Below, in pieces: positions 1 through 8,709 of a stretch of 64,000 nucleotides of DNA. Made by a program: the position numbers and the translations under genes. Positions within the stretch are counted from its first letter, which is position 1. Each line of letters begins with the position of its first letter. This stretch comes from Sorangium sp025924095 (GTDB lineage Bacteria; Myxococcota_A; Polyangia; Polyangiales; Polyangiaceae), in assembly GCF_051521505.1 (NCBI RefSeq), contig NZ_CP150356.1, positions 5,270,001 through 5,334,000 of the forward strand, written 5' to 3'. The notes under the pieces are model-generated. The model was not told the DNA's origin. It did not search any database and saw only the letters and a program-made list of their open reading frames with translations.

Positions 1-312
1 AGCATGAAGAGTTCGGCGGGCGCAATGCGCCCCCTCCCTTTCGCACGCTAACACCGCGATCTAGACCCCGCAATTGTGTCACCATGCGCGTGCCCGGCGC
101 CGTGCTGCGCGCCGCCGATCGATTCTCGTTTCTCGTTCTCGTGTTGGTTGCCTCAGCCGCGTCCGTCGCCTCGGTCGCGCCGGCTGCGCAGGTCGCCTCC
201 ACCACATCGGTTGCGTCGGCTGTTCGTCGCATCCGTCGCGTCCGTCGCGTCCGTCGCGTCCGTCGCGTCCGTCGCGTCCATCACGTTCGTTGCATCGATT
301 GCATCCGTTTTC
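1..312. other. Upstream region of hemW, low-complexity
   Basis: No convincing gene is seen. The segment from about 130 to 310 is a degenerate GTCGC/GTTGC-rich tract that contains the 9-bp tandem repeat listed separately. It is open in several frames only because the repeat has no stop codons. It presumably carries the leader of the hemW gene. Confidence 0.5.
232..278. repeat. 9-bp tandem repeat upstream of hemW
   Basis: The unit TCCGTCGCG is repeated about five times in perfect register, with degenerate copies on both sides. It lies about 35 bp before the chosen hemW start. Because the period is a multiple of three it stays open when translated, and so creates an artificial N-terminal extension of the hemW frame. 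Confidence 0.85.
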
Positions 313-1548
313 ATGGATTACATGGAGCCGATCACCGCCTACGTCCACTTCCCGTGGTGCCTCAAGAAGTGTCCCTACTGCGACTTCGTCTCTTTCGCGA
401 AAGCGCGGGAGGCGATCGACCACCGGGGCTATGCCGACGCCGTGCTGGCCGAGCTCCGGAAGCGAGCGGAGGCGCTGGGCGAGCGCGAGCTGCGGAGCGT
501 GTTCTTCGGCGGCGGGACGCCGTCCCTGTGGGAGCCGGAGGAGATGGGCAGGGTGCTGTCCGCCATCACCGCGGCCGCCGGCCGGCTCTCGCCAGACATC
601 GAGGTGACCGTCGAATGCAATCCGACCTCGCTCGATGAGCAGCGCGCCCGAGCGTTCCGAGCGATCGGAGTCAACCGACTGAGCGTCGGCGTTCAGGGGC
701 TCGACGTGGAACGCCTCCGGTTCCTCGGGCGCCTGCACGACCCAGACGGCGGGCTCGGCGCGCTCTCAGCGGCGCTCCGATCCGGAATGCCGCGCGTGAG
801 CGGCGACCTCATCTACGGTGTCGCGGTGGGGACGGCCGACGAAGCACGAGAGCAACGCCCCGAGCATGCCGCCGCCGAGGCGCGCGCGGTGGCCTCGACA
901 GGGGTGACCCACATCTCGGCGTACAGCCTCACCGTCGAGCCCGGCACCTCGTTCGGAGAGCTGGCGCGGCGCGGGCGCCTGCCGCTCGCCGCAGACGAAG
1001 GGGTGGCAGACACGTTCTTCGCGATCGACGAGGCGCTCGAGGCAGCGGGGCTCGCCCACTACGAGATCTCGAACTACGCGAAGCCGGGCCACGAGGCGCG
1101 CCATAACCTCGGCTACTGGCAAGGCATCGATTACGTCGGGCTCGGGTGCGCCGCCTACGGGACCGTGTCGCGCCCGGATCCGCGCTGGGGCCTGCGCGCG
1201 GAGGGCAGCGGCGAGGCGCTCGCGCTCCGGTACCGGAACGTCGTGAGCCCGGACCGGTACATGGCCGTGATGGCCGAGGGCGGCGAGGCGATCCCCGTGG
1301 AGAGCGACGAACGGCTCGACCCAGAGACGCGCCTGTCCGAGCGGATCATGCTCGGGCTCAGGCTGCGCGAGGGGTTCGATCTGGAGGCCGCCGCGGCGGC
1401 GCTCGGCGTGGCGGCATGGCCCGCCGCGCGACGGCGGGCCGCGGAGCGGCTCGAGCGCGCCGGCCGCCTCGAGGTGACCGGCGGGCGGCTCCGCGTCCCG
1501 CGGGCCGCCTGGGTCTTCACCGACGGCATCGCGGCCGACCTGTTCTGA
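313..1548 (+). CDS. hemW: Radical SAM heme chaperone HemW (HemN-like)
   Basis: A 411-aa radical SAM protein of the HemW/HemN family. These proteins bind a 4Fe-4S cluster and S-adenosylmethionine; HemW members are heme-trafficking proteins often misnamed coproporphyrinogen oxidase. The cluster motif CxxxCxxC is at C16, C20 and C23, followed by a Gly-rich GGGTPS motif near residue 60 and the HNxxYW signature near residue 263. Length fits HemW (about 380-410 aa). The frame is open upstream to position 76, but that stretch is repeat-encoded, so ATG 313 (or 322) is preferred because it starts just before the conserved fold. HemW rather than a true oxygen-independent oxidase is inferred from the short N-terminus. 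Confidence 0.9.
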   Translation: MDYMEPITAYVHFPWCLKKCPYCDFVSFAKAREAIDHRGYADAVLAELRKRAEALGERELRSVFFGGGTPSLWEPEEMGRVLSAITAAAGRLSPDIEVTVECNPTSLDEQRARAFRAIGVNRLSVGVQGLDVERLRFLGRLHDPDGGLGALSAALRSGMPRVSGDLIYGVAVGTADEAREQRPEHAAAEARAVASTGVTHISAYSLTVEPGTSFGELARRGRLPLAADEGVADTFFAIDEALEAAGLAHYEISNYAKPGHEARHNLGYWQGIDYVGLGCAAYGTVSRPDPRWGLRAEGSGEALALRYRNVVSPDRYMAVMAEGGEAIPVESDERLDPETRLSERIMLGLRLREGFDLEAAAAALGVAAWPAARRRAAERLERAGRLEVTGGRLRVPRAAWVFTDGIAADLF

Positions 1549-1631
1549 CGCCGCGCCGCGATCGCGGGCGCGCGATGCGCGAGGCGCTCGCGGTGGACGT
1601 CGGGCGCAGACCGCGCTCCGATGCTCGTCCC

Positions 1632-2573
1632 ATGAGCCCCCTGCCGACGATCGAGGACATCCGTCGCGCCGCCTCCCGCCTCGCGCCGCACGCCCACGTG
1701 ACCCCCGTCATGACCAGCCGGACGATCGACGGCATCGCGGGCGCGCGCGTCTTCTTCAAGTGCGAGAACCTCCAGCGGGTCGGGGCGTTCAAGTTCCGCG
1801 GCGCGTGCAACGCGGTCCTGTCCCTCCCGGACGAGGAGGCACGGCGCGGCGTCGCGACCCACTCGTCGGGCAACCACGCCGCCGCGCTCGCGCTCGCCGC
1901 CCGCATCCGCGGCATCGCCGCGCACATCGTCATGCCCTCGAGCGCGCCCGCCGTGAAGCGCGCGGCCGTGGAGGGCTACGGCGCCCGGATCGTGACCTGC
2001 GCCCCCACGCTCCGGTCGCGCGAAGAGGCGCTCGCCAGCGTGCTGTCCGAGACGGACGCTATCCTGGTCCACCCGTACAACGACGCGCGCGTCATCGCCG
2101 GCCAGGGCACGGCCGCGCTGGAGCTCGCGAGCCAGGTGGAGGATCTCGACGTCGTGGTCGCGCCCGTCGGCGGCGGCGGGCTGCTCTCGGGCACCGCCAT
2201 CGCGATCAGCTCGCTGCCCCACGCGCGCACGATCGGCGCCGAGCCCGAGGCGGCGGACGACGCGGCGCGATCGCTGCGCCAGGGGACCCTCCTGCCCTCG
2301 AACGACCCGACCACGATCGCGGACGGCCTCCGCACCTCGCTCGGCGAGCTCACCTTCGCGGTCCTGCGCGAGCGCGGGGTCGAGATCGTCACCGTCGGCG
2401 AAGAGGACATCGTCAAGGCGATGCGCGTCGTCTGGGAGCGGATGAAGATCCTCATCGAGCCGAGCTCGGCGGTCCCTGTGGCGGCGGTCCTGCTGCGCAA
2501 GGTCCAGGGAGCGCGGATCGGCGTCATCCTGAGCGGGGGAAACGTCGACCTGAGCCGGCTCCCGTTCGTCTGA
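1632..2573 (+). CDS. PLP-dependent threonine/serine dehydratase or serine racemase family protein
   Basis: A 313-aa fold-type II PLP enzyme. The Schiff-base lysine is K54 in the GAFKFRGA context. The substrate-carboxylate loop SSGNHAAA lies near residue 78, the phosphate-binding loop VGGGGLLSG near residue 175, and a C-terminal LSGGN motif is present. There is no C-terminal ACT domain, so it resembles catabolic threonine dehydratase (TdcB) or serine racemase rather than feedback-regulated IlvA. It would deaminate or racemise L-threonine or L-serine; the substrate cannot be decided from sequence. It lies 83 bp downstream of hemW on the same strand and may be cotranscribed. Confidence 0.9.
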   Translation: MSPLPTIEDIRRAASRLAPHAHVTPVMTSRTIDGIAGARVFFKCENLQRVGAFKFRGACNAVLSLPDEEARRGVATHSSGNHAAALALAARIRGIAAHIVMPSSAPAVKRAAVEGYGARIVTCAPTLRSREEALASVLSETDAILVHPYNDARVIAGQGTAALELASQVEDLDVVVAPVGGGGLLSGTAIAISSLPHARTIGAEPEAADDAARSLRQGTLLPSNDPTTIADGLRTSLGELTFAVLRERGVEIVTVGEEDIVKAMRVVWERMKILIEPSSAVPVAAVLLRKVQGARIGVILSGGNVDLSRLPFV

Positions 2574-2626
2574 GCGCGATCGCGCGCGCGGCGCCGCGCG
2601 GGCGCACCGGCGCTCCCCGGGCTCCC

Positions 2627-3391
2627 TCAGCTGCCGCGCCGGTCCTGCGCGAGGCCCAGGGCGGCGCGCACCACGCTCGGCCCCGGACCGGGCGGCGCCA
2701 CCGCGATCGACCGCCCCTGCGCGTCGAGGATGCGCGATCCGCCCTGGCCGCCCAGCGCGGGGCGGGACGGCCCCCAGTTCGCGTTCACGATCGCGATGCG
2801 ATGACGCCGGGCGAGGGGGGGCAGGAGCTCGGCGCGCGCATCCCCCTCCCCGGCCGGATCGACCCAGGCCGTCGGGAAGAGCAGCAGATCGGCCTCGTCG
2901 AGCGCCTCGCCCGCGTCCTCGGAGAGGAAATGGATGTCGAAGCAGATCGCGACCGCCACCTTCACGCCGAGCAGATCGAGGACCGGGGACCCCAGATCGC
3001 CCGGAGCCGCCCAGCGCTCCGGGAACCACGGGTGACGCTTGCGGTAGTGGCCGACGCGCCGCCCGTCGCCGTCGAAGACGAGCAGGCTGTTGTAGAAGCG
3101 ACCCCGGCTCTCCTCGACGAGCGGGCCCGCCAGCGCGATCCCGTGCTCGCGCGCGAGCTCGGCGAGCCGCTGCGCGGACTCGCCGTCGAGCGGCTCCGCG
3201 AAGCGGCGCAGATCGCTGTCGCCCCTCGGCGAGAGATAGCCCGTAAGGATGAGCTCGGGCAGCAGCACGAGCTCGGCCCCGGCCAGCGCGGGCGAGCCGA
3301 GGAGACCGTCGATCTCCGCGAGCGCGCCTCGCCGATCGCCGAAGCGCTGCGGCAGCTCGAGCGCGACCACATCGAGGGAGCGGGCGCTCAC
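2627..3391 (-). CDS. Carbon-nitrogen hydrolase (nitrilase superfamily)
   Basis: A 254-aa protein with the complete nitrilase-superfamily triad: E46 in LLPE, K118 in HYRKRHPWFPE, and C150 in AICFD. These enzymes hydrolyse nitriles, amides or N-carbamoyl compounds through a thioester. The compact single-domain form fits omega-amidase, carbamoylputrescine-amidase or related types; the substrate is not predictable. The start is a GTG, chosen because the conserved beta-strand begins a few residues later and no ATG is in frame nearby. It converges with the PLP-enzyme gene, the two stop codons being about 50 bp apart. Confidence 0.88.
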   Translation of the reverse strand: MSARSLDVVALELPQRFGDRRGALAEIDGLLGSPALAGAELVLLPELILTGYLSPRGDSDLRRFAEPLDGESAQRLAELAREHGIALAGPLVEESRGRFYNSLLVFDGDGRRVGHYRKRHPWFPERWAAPGDLGSPVLDLLGVKVAVAICFDIHFLSEDAGEALDEADLLLFPTAWVDPAGEGDARAELLPPLARRHRIAIVNANWGPSRPALGGQGGSRILDAQGRSIAVAPPGPGPSVVRAALGLAQDRRGS

Positions 3392-3500
3392 CGGGATCGC
3401 CCGGCGCTCCCGCGCCGCGACCGGGAGCGCGCGCTGACCGGCGGCGATCCTGTCAACTCGCCCTGGACAGCGCGCCGAAGAGCCACCGGGCGCGCTCGGC

Positions 3501-3947
3501 TCAGCGGAGGTTCCGCGTCACGTTGAGCTGGTGCAGGCTCACCGCCAGGTCGACCTGGCGGCGCAGATCCGAGGCGATCCAGGGCTTCGTGATGATCCGG
3601 AACATCGCGCTCTCCCGGGAGATCTTCTGGATCTGCTCCACATCGGTCGGCGCGCAGACCAGCACCGGCACGTAGCTCAGCCCCTGCCGGCGCAGCTCGC
3701 GCAGCAGCGCGAGCCCGCTGAAATGAGGCATGCGGTAGTCCGCGACGACCACGGAGGGCGGCTCCTTCACCGCCGCTGCCAGCGCGCGGCGCGGATCGCC
3801 GAAGGTGCGGACCTGGTAGCCGGAGCGGAGCGCCCGCTCCATGAGGTCCAGGTTGCTCTCCTCGTCGTCGACGGCGTAGAGGAGCGTTCCTTGGCCCCGA
3901 CCACTCGAAGGTGGCGGCATGCTGCCGGAATGCGGGGCATTGCCCAT
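3501..3947 (-). CDS. Single-domain response regulator (REC only)
   Basis: A 148-aa CheY-like receiver with no output domain. The acidic pair is D27-D28, the phospho-acceptor D70 (VVADYRMP) and the conserved lysine K121 (ITKPW). The usual Thr/Ser switch position falls in VLVCAP, so it is atypical (Cys or Ala). The first 20 residues are a disordered Gly/Pro/Ser leader. ATG 3947 is preferred over a TTG one codon upstream; an internal ATG at 3920 is also possible. No kinase is adjacent, so its partner is unknown. It is divergent from the large kinase gene at 4213. Confidence 0.88.
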   Translation of the reverse strand: MGNAPHSGSMPPPSSGRGQGTLLYAVDDEESNLDLMERALRSGYQVRTFGDPRRALAAAVKEPPSVVVADYRMPHFSGLALLRELRRQGLSYVPVLVCAPTDVEQIQKISRESAMFRIITKPWIASDLRRQVDLAVSLHQLNVTRNLR

Positions 3948-4212
3948 CAAGCGCGAGGGTATCAGACCTCGTCCTCCCGCACCACGCGCTCAAGCCGAAG
4001 TAATCCCGGTTGCCTGAATCACCCCCAGCGCAAGACGGCGAAGCACGCTCGCCACGGTACGGTAGAGTGGGGGCGCCTTCGAGACCCGGCCAGGCCCCAC
4101 CGTCGCTGCCTCGGCCGCCGCCGCCGGCCTCGGGCCGCGCGAGCGATCAACCTGGGCCGGAAGCAGCGTTCACGATCCACTCCGGCGGCGTTCGGCTGTA
4201 AGAGATCAAGAG

Positions 4213-7200
4213 ATGTCCGCTCGCGATGGATTGCTCGAGGTCGGCGCGCTCGTGGACGGCCGGTATCAGGTGCTCGGCCATCTCGGCAGCGGCGGTCATA
4301 GCGTCGTCTACGATGCGCGCCAGATCGTGACCACCCAGCGCGTGGCGCTCAAGCTGCTGCGACCCGAGGCGCTGCGGCGCTCGCGCGAGTCCGGCTCGCA
4401 GGAGGCGCGCTTCGAGCGGGAGATGCAGGTCATCGCCCAGATGAGCCACCCGAACATCGTCCGGCTCCTCGACGCCGGGCGCCTGCCCGAAGGCGAGCTC
4501 TACCTGGCGCTGGAGTACGTCGACGGCGAGACGCTGACCGCGCGCTGCCAGCGCACGAGGGGGATCGAGCCGAACGAGGCGAAGCGGCTGATGCTCCAGG
4601 TGCTCGACGCCATCGGCTTCGCGCACGAGCGCGGCGTCGTGCATCGCGACCTCAAGCCGCACAACATCATGGTCGCCGGCACAGGCAAGCGGACGCTCGT
4701 CAAGGTGCTCGACTTCGGCATCGCCGCGCTCATCGGCGAGGCGCGCTCCGCCGACTACCGCGCGCTCACGCCCACCGGCGAGTTCAACGGGACCCCGGCC
4801 TACATGGCCCCGGAGCAGCTCGTGCAGGCCACCCCGACCACGGCGGCGGACATCTACGCATGGGGGCTCACCTTTCTCGAGTGCCTGATCGGCGCGCCCG
4901 TGATGCACGAGGCGACGGTCGCCGAGGTCATCTTCCGCCAGCTGAGCCCCGAGCCGGTGCCCATCCCCCGCGCGCTCCGCGGCCACCCCCTCGGCGCGCT
5001 GCTCGAGCACGCGACCGCCAAGTCGCCGGCGCACCGCTTCCGGTCCGCCCGCGAGGCCTTCGAGCTGCTGGAGGACTGCGACGTGTCGACGATCCCGTGG
5101 CCGCTGCCGCGCGACAAGGAGCGCGGCGGCTCGCTGGAGCAGCGGGCGATCGCGACGCGCGCGGTGCACCCGGCCGAGGTGGACCAGGAGACGCAGCTCG
5201 TGCCCTCCGAGCCCGAGTCGCCGCCGGGCACGCAGCGCAGGTCTCCCGAGCAGCAGCGGCAGGACGAGCGGCTCGGCGCAGCGCCCACGCTCGCGATCCC
5301 GGGCCGCAGCTTCGCGCCCGCCGAGCCGCCGGCGAGGCCGATCCGCAACGCGTCGATCCAGCTCGACACCGCCGAGAGCCCGCAGACGGGTCCGAAGCTC
5401 AGCTTCCGCCCGAGCGCCCCGCCCGGGACGCGCCCGGTGACCCTCACCGGCCGCGGCGAGCGCCGCCAGCTCACCGTGCTGGTCTGCGGGCTCGCCAGCG
5501 CCGAGCGCATCGCGGACACGGTCGACAGCGAGGCGTTCCACGAGCTCGTGCAGATGTACCAGGCCGCGTGCGCGCAGGTGATCGGGGCGCAGGAGGGGGT
5601 GTTCGTCCGCTCGCCCGGCGAGGAGACGATCGCCTACTTCGGCCACCCCGTGGCGAAGGAGGACGACGCCCTCCGCGCCGTGCAGGCGGCGCTCGATCTT
5701 GTCGAGCACATGTCCCACCTGAGCGGGCGGGAGCTCGTGTCCTTGCCCCTGTCGGTGCAGGTCGGCGTGCACACCGGGATCGTCGTCGTGGCGGACAGCG
5801 ACGCCGTGCCGTCGCTCGCCGGCCCGACCCTGAACGCCGCGACGCAGCTGAAGGCCCACGCCGAGCCGGGCACGGTGCTCGTCAGCCGCGCCACGCAGAA
5901 GCTCATCGAGGGCTATTACTACGTGGACGCGCTCGGCGAGATCAGCCCGAAGGGCGCGCGCCAGCCGCTCGAGGTCTTCGCGGTGCACGGGCGCACGACC
6001 GCGCGGGACCGGCTCGACGCGAGGATGCACCAGGGGCTCACCCCGCTCGTCGGGCGGGACAGCGAGCTCGACGAGCTCGCGGCCCGGTGGGCGCGGGCCG
6101 CAGACGGCGCCGGGCAGGTCGTGCTGATGACGGGCGAGGCCGGCATCGGCAAATCGCGGAGCGTGCGCGCCTTCCGCGACCGGCTAACGGGGACGCCGCA
6201 CCTCTGGCTCGAGGCGCGCTGCTCGCCGCAGCTCCAGAACAGCGCGTTCTATCCGGTGATCGAGCTGCTCAACGCGCTGCTCGCGGGCGACCGCGACCGC
6301 GCGAGCACGCTGAGCGGCTCGGCCGCGGCGCCGAGCGAGCGCGGCGCGGCGCTGGAGCAGGGCGGAGGCCGGCTCGCCCGGCTGGAGCAGCTGCTCGCCG
6401 AGGCGGAGGCGGGGCCGCTCGCCGTGCCGCTGCTCGCCGCGCTGCTGTCGATCCCGACCGAGGGGCGCCACGCCGCGCCGGCGCTCACCCCGCAGCGCCA
6501 GCGGCAGGAGACCATCGCCTCGCTCCTGCAGCTCTTCCTCGGGCTCGCCGATCGGCAGCCGCTCGTGCTCACGGCCGAGGACCTGCACTGGGCCGATCCG
6601 TCGACCCTGGAGCTGCTCGGTCGGCTGATCGACGAGGGGAGGCCGTCGCCGCTGCTGCTGCTCCTGACCGCGCGCCCCACGTTCACGCCGCCGTGGCCGC
6701 TGCGATCGCACTTCACCCAGATCTACCTCGCCCCGCTCAGCGCCGAGCGGATGCAGGCGCTCATCCAGCAGCTGGCCGGCGCCTACGCCACGAGCAGCGC
6801 GTCGGCCATCCAGGCCCCCCCGCTTCCGGACGAGGTGATCCGGACGCTCGCCGAGCGCAGCGACGGCGTCCCGCTGTTCGCCGAGGAGCTCACGCGCATG
6901 ATCCTCGAGTCGGCCTCCGCGAGGGCGGCCGCAGGCGAGTCGGCCGGCACGCCGAGCGCCTCGCGCGGGTGGATGGGCACCCTCGAGATCCCGACCACCC
7001 TCCAGCACTCGCTGACGTCGCGCCTCGACCGCCTCGGCCCGGCGAAGGAGGTCGCGCAGCTCGGCGCGGTGTTCGGCCGATCGTTCGGCTACGAGGCGCT
7101 CGAGCTCTGCGCGGGCGGCGCGGGCGGCGAGCCGCTCCTCATGGCGGCGAGCCCGGCGCCGTTGCGCGAGGCGCTCGCGCAGCTCGTCGACGCCGAGCTG

Positions 7201-8631
7201 CTCTTCCAGCGGGGGCGCCCCCCGCGCGCGACGTACACGTTCAAGCACGCGCTGGTGCAGGACGCGGCCTACCAGTCGCTGCTCCGCAGCACCCGGCAGG
7301 TGTACCACGCGCGCATCGCCGCCGTCCTCGCCGAGCGCTTCCCCGAGACGCCGCCCGAGCTGCTCGCGCACCACTACACCGAGGCCGCGCTGATCGGCCC
7401 CGCCATCGCCGCCTGGCAGCGCGCGGGGGAGACCTCGCTCATCTCGTCCGCGCACGCCGAGGCGATCAGCCACCTCCGCCGCGGGCTCGATCTCCTCAAG
7501 CAGCTGCCTGAGACGAAGGAGCGGACGCGCGACGAGATCACGCTGCAGACGACGCTCGGCGTCCCGCTGATGATCACGCGCGGCTACGCCGCCCCGGAGG
7601 TCGAGGCGGCGTACGCGCGCGCGCACGCGCTCTGCCGCGAGGCGGGCTCCTCGCCGCAGCTCTTCCCCGCGCTGTGGGGGCTCTGGATCTTCTTCCACGT
7701 CCGCGGCGATTACGCGCTGGCGGAGCAGCACGGCGAGCAGCTGCTCGCGCTCGCCGAGAGCACCGGCGACCCCGGCATCTCGCTGGGCGCTCACCAGGCG
7801 CTCGGCGCGACGCGCTTCCTCCGGGGGCACCTCTACGAGGCCCGCGAGCACTTCAACAAGGTGCTCTCGATGTACGACCCCGCGCGTCACCTGCCGCTCG
7901 CCTTCCTCTTCGGCCATGACGCCGCGGCGTTCTCGCTGTCGCACCTCGCCTGGATCTCGTTCCACCTCGGCGAACCGGAGCGGGCCAAGGCCTCGATCGA
8001 CGAGGCGATCGCGCTGTGCGAGGAGCTGAACCAGCCCGTGAGCCGCGGCTTCGTCGAGCACTTCGCCGCCGTGCTGTGCTGCCTGCTCGGCGATCTCGCC
8101 GGCGCGGAGGCGCACGCGCTCGTGCTCAGCAAGCTCTCCGAGGAGGTGGGCATGCCCCACTGGGCGGCGCTCAGCCAGATCGATCTCGGCTGGGCGACGG
8201 CGGCGCGCGCCGCGCAGGGGCCGGCCGGCGAGGCGGCGCGCGCGCGCCACGCAGAGGGCGCCGCGCGCATCCGCGGCGGACTGACGATGCTGATGAGCGT
8301 CGGCAGCCGCGTGTCGCTGACCTACTGGCGATCGGCGCTCATCGAGGCGGAGCTCGGCGCGGGCAACGTCGACGAGGCGAGCGCGCTGCTCGACGACACG
8401 CGGGCCTTCGTCGACAAGAGCGACGAGCGCTACTTCGAGGCCGAGCTCTACCGCCTCGAGGGCGAGATCGCGCTCGCTCGCGGCACACCGACCGCCGCGG
8501 AGGCGCGGGCGCGCGCCGAGGCCGCCTTCCGGAAGGGGCGCGAGATCGCCGAGCGGCAGGCCGCGCGCGGCCTGGTGACCCAGACGTTCGGGCGCCGCGG
8601 AGCGCGAGCCGATGCGGCGGGAGAGCGCTGA
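4213..8631 (+). CDS. Ser/Thr protein kinase - class III cyclase-like - AAA ATPase - TPR multidomain regulator
   Basis: A 1472-aa cytoplasmic signalling protein. The N-terminal Hanks kinase is complete: Gly-rich loop about 22-33, K47, catalytic HRDLKPHN 144-151, DFG 167-169 and GTPAYMAPEQ. A class III adenylate-cyclase-like domain follows at about 415-600, but its first metal-binding Asp region reads VCGLAS instead of the usual CDL, and the second Asp is replaced in SPGEET, so cyclase activity is unlikely. Then comes an AAA/STAND ATPase with Walker A GEAGIGKS (641-648) and a Walker B-like region LTAEDLHWADPS near 785. The rest, from about 1100, is TPR-like helical repeats. This architecture is common in myxobacteria. 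Target and input are unknown. Confidence 0.93.
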   Translation: MSARDGLLEVGALVDGRYQVLGHLGSGGHSVVYDARQIVTTQRVALKLLRPEALRRSRESGSQEARFEREMQVIAQMSHPNIVRLLDAGRLPEGELYLALEYVDGETLTARCQRTRGIEPNEAKRLMLQVLDAIGFAHERGVVHRDLKPHNIMVAGTGKRTLVKVLDFGIAALIGEARSADYRALTPTGEFNGTPAYMAPEQLVQATPTTAADIYAWGLTFLECLIGAPVMHEATVAEVIFRQLSPEPVPIPRALRGHPLGALLEHATAKSPAHRFRSAREAFELLEDCDVSTIPWPLPRDKERGGSLEQRAIATRAVHPAEVDQETQLVPSEPESPPGTQRRSPEQQRQDERLGAAPTLAIPGRSFAPAEPPARPIRNASIQLDTAESPQTGPKLSFRPSAPPGTRPVTLTGRGERRQLTVLVCGLASAERIADTVDSEAFHELVQMYQAACAQVIGAQEGVFVRSPGEETIAYFGHPVAKEDDALRAVQAALDLVEHMSHLSGRELVSLPLSVQVGVHTGIVVVADSDAVPSLAGPTLNAATQLKAHAEPGTVLVSRATQKLIEGYYYVDALGEISPKGARQPLEVFAVHGRTTARDRLDARMHQGLTPLVGRDSELDELAARWARAADGAGQVVLMTGEAGIGKSRSVRAFRDRLTGTPHLWLEARCSPQLQNSAFYPVIELLNALLAGDRDRASTLSGSAAAPSERGAALEQGGGRLARLEQLLAEAEAGPLAVPLLAALLSIPTEGRHAAPALTPQRQRQETIASLLQLFLGLADRQPLVLTAEDLHWADPSTLELLGRLIDEGRPSPLLLLLTARPTFTPPWPLRSHFTQIYLAPLSAERMQALIQQLAGAYATSSASAIQAPPLPDEVIRTLAERSDGVPLFAEELTRMILESASARAAAGESAGTPSASRGWMGTLEIPTTLQHSLTSRLDRLGPAKEVAQLGAVFGRSFGYEALELCAGGAGGEPLLMAASPAPLREALAQLVDAELLFQRGRPPRATYTFKHALVQDAAYQSLLRSTRQVYHARIAAVLAERFPETPPELLAHHYTEAALIGPAIAAWQRAGETSLISSAHAEAISHLRRGLDLLKQLPETKERTRDEITLQTTLGVPLMITRGYAAPEVEAAYARAHALCREAGSSPQLFPALWGLWIFFHVRGDYALAEQHGEQLLALAESTGDPGISLGAHQALGATRFLRGHLYEAREHFNKVLSMYDPARHLPLAFLFGHDAAAFSLSHLAWISFHLGEPERAKASIDEAIALCEELNQPVSRGFVEHFAAVLCCLLGDLAGAEAHALVLSKLSEEVGMPHWAALSQIDLGWATAARAAQGPAGEAARARHAEGAARIRGGLTMLMSVGSRVSLTYWRSALIEAELGAGNVDEASALLDDTRAFVDKSDERYFEAELYRLEGEIALARGTPTAAEARARAEAAFRKGREIAERQAARGLVTQTFGRRGARADAAGER

Positions 8632-8709
8632 AGGAACCGTGAAGGGCAGCGCGCGCGCGACGGCGCGACGCGGCGGAGGGAGCTCCGGCAGGAGCGTCGA
8701 CGCGCGGCG

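Noticed and set aside
76..312. N-terminal extension of HemW
   Set aside because: It is encoded by a low-complexity 9-bp repeat and lies before the conserved HemW start.
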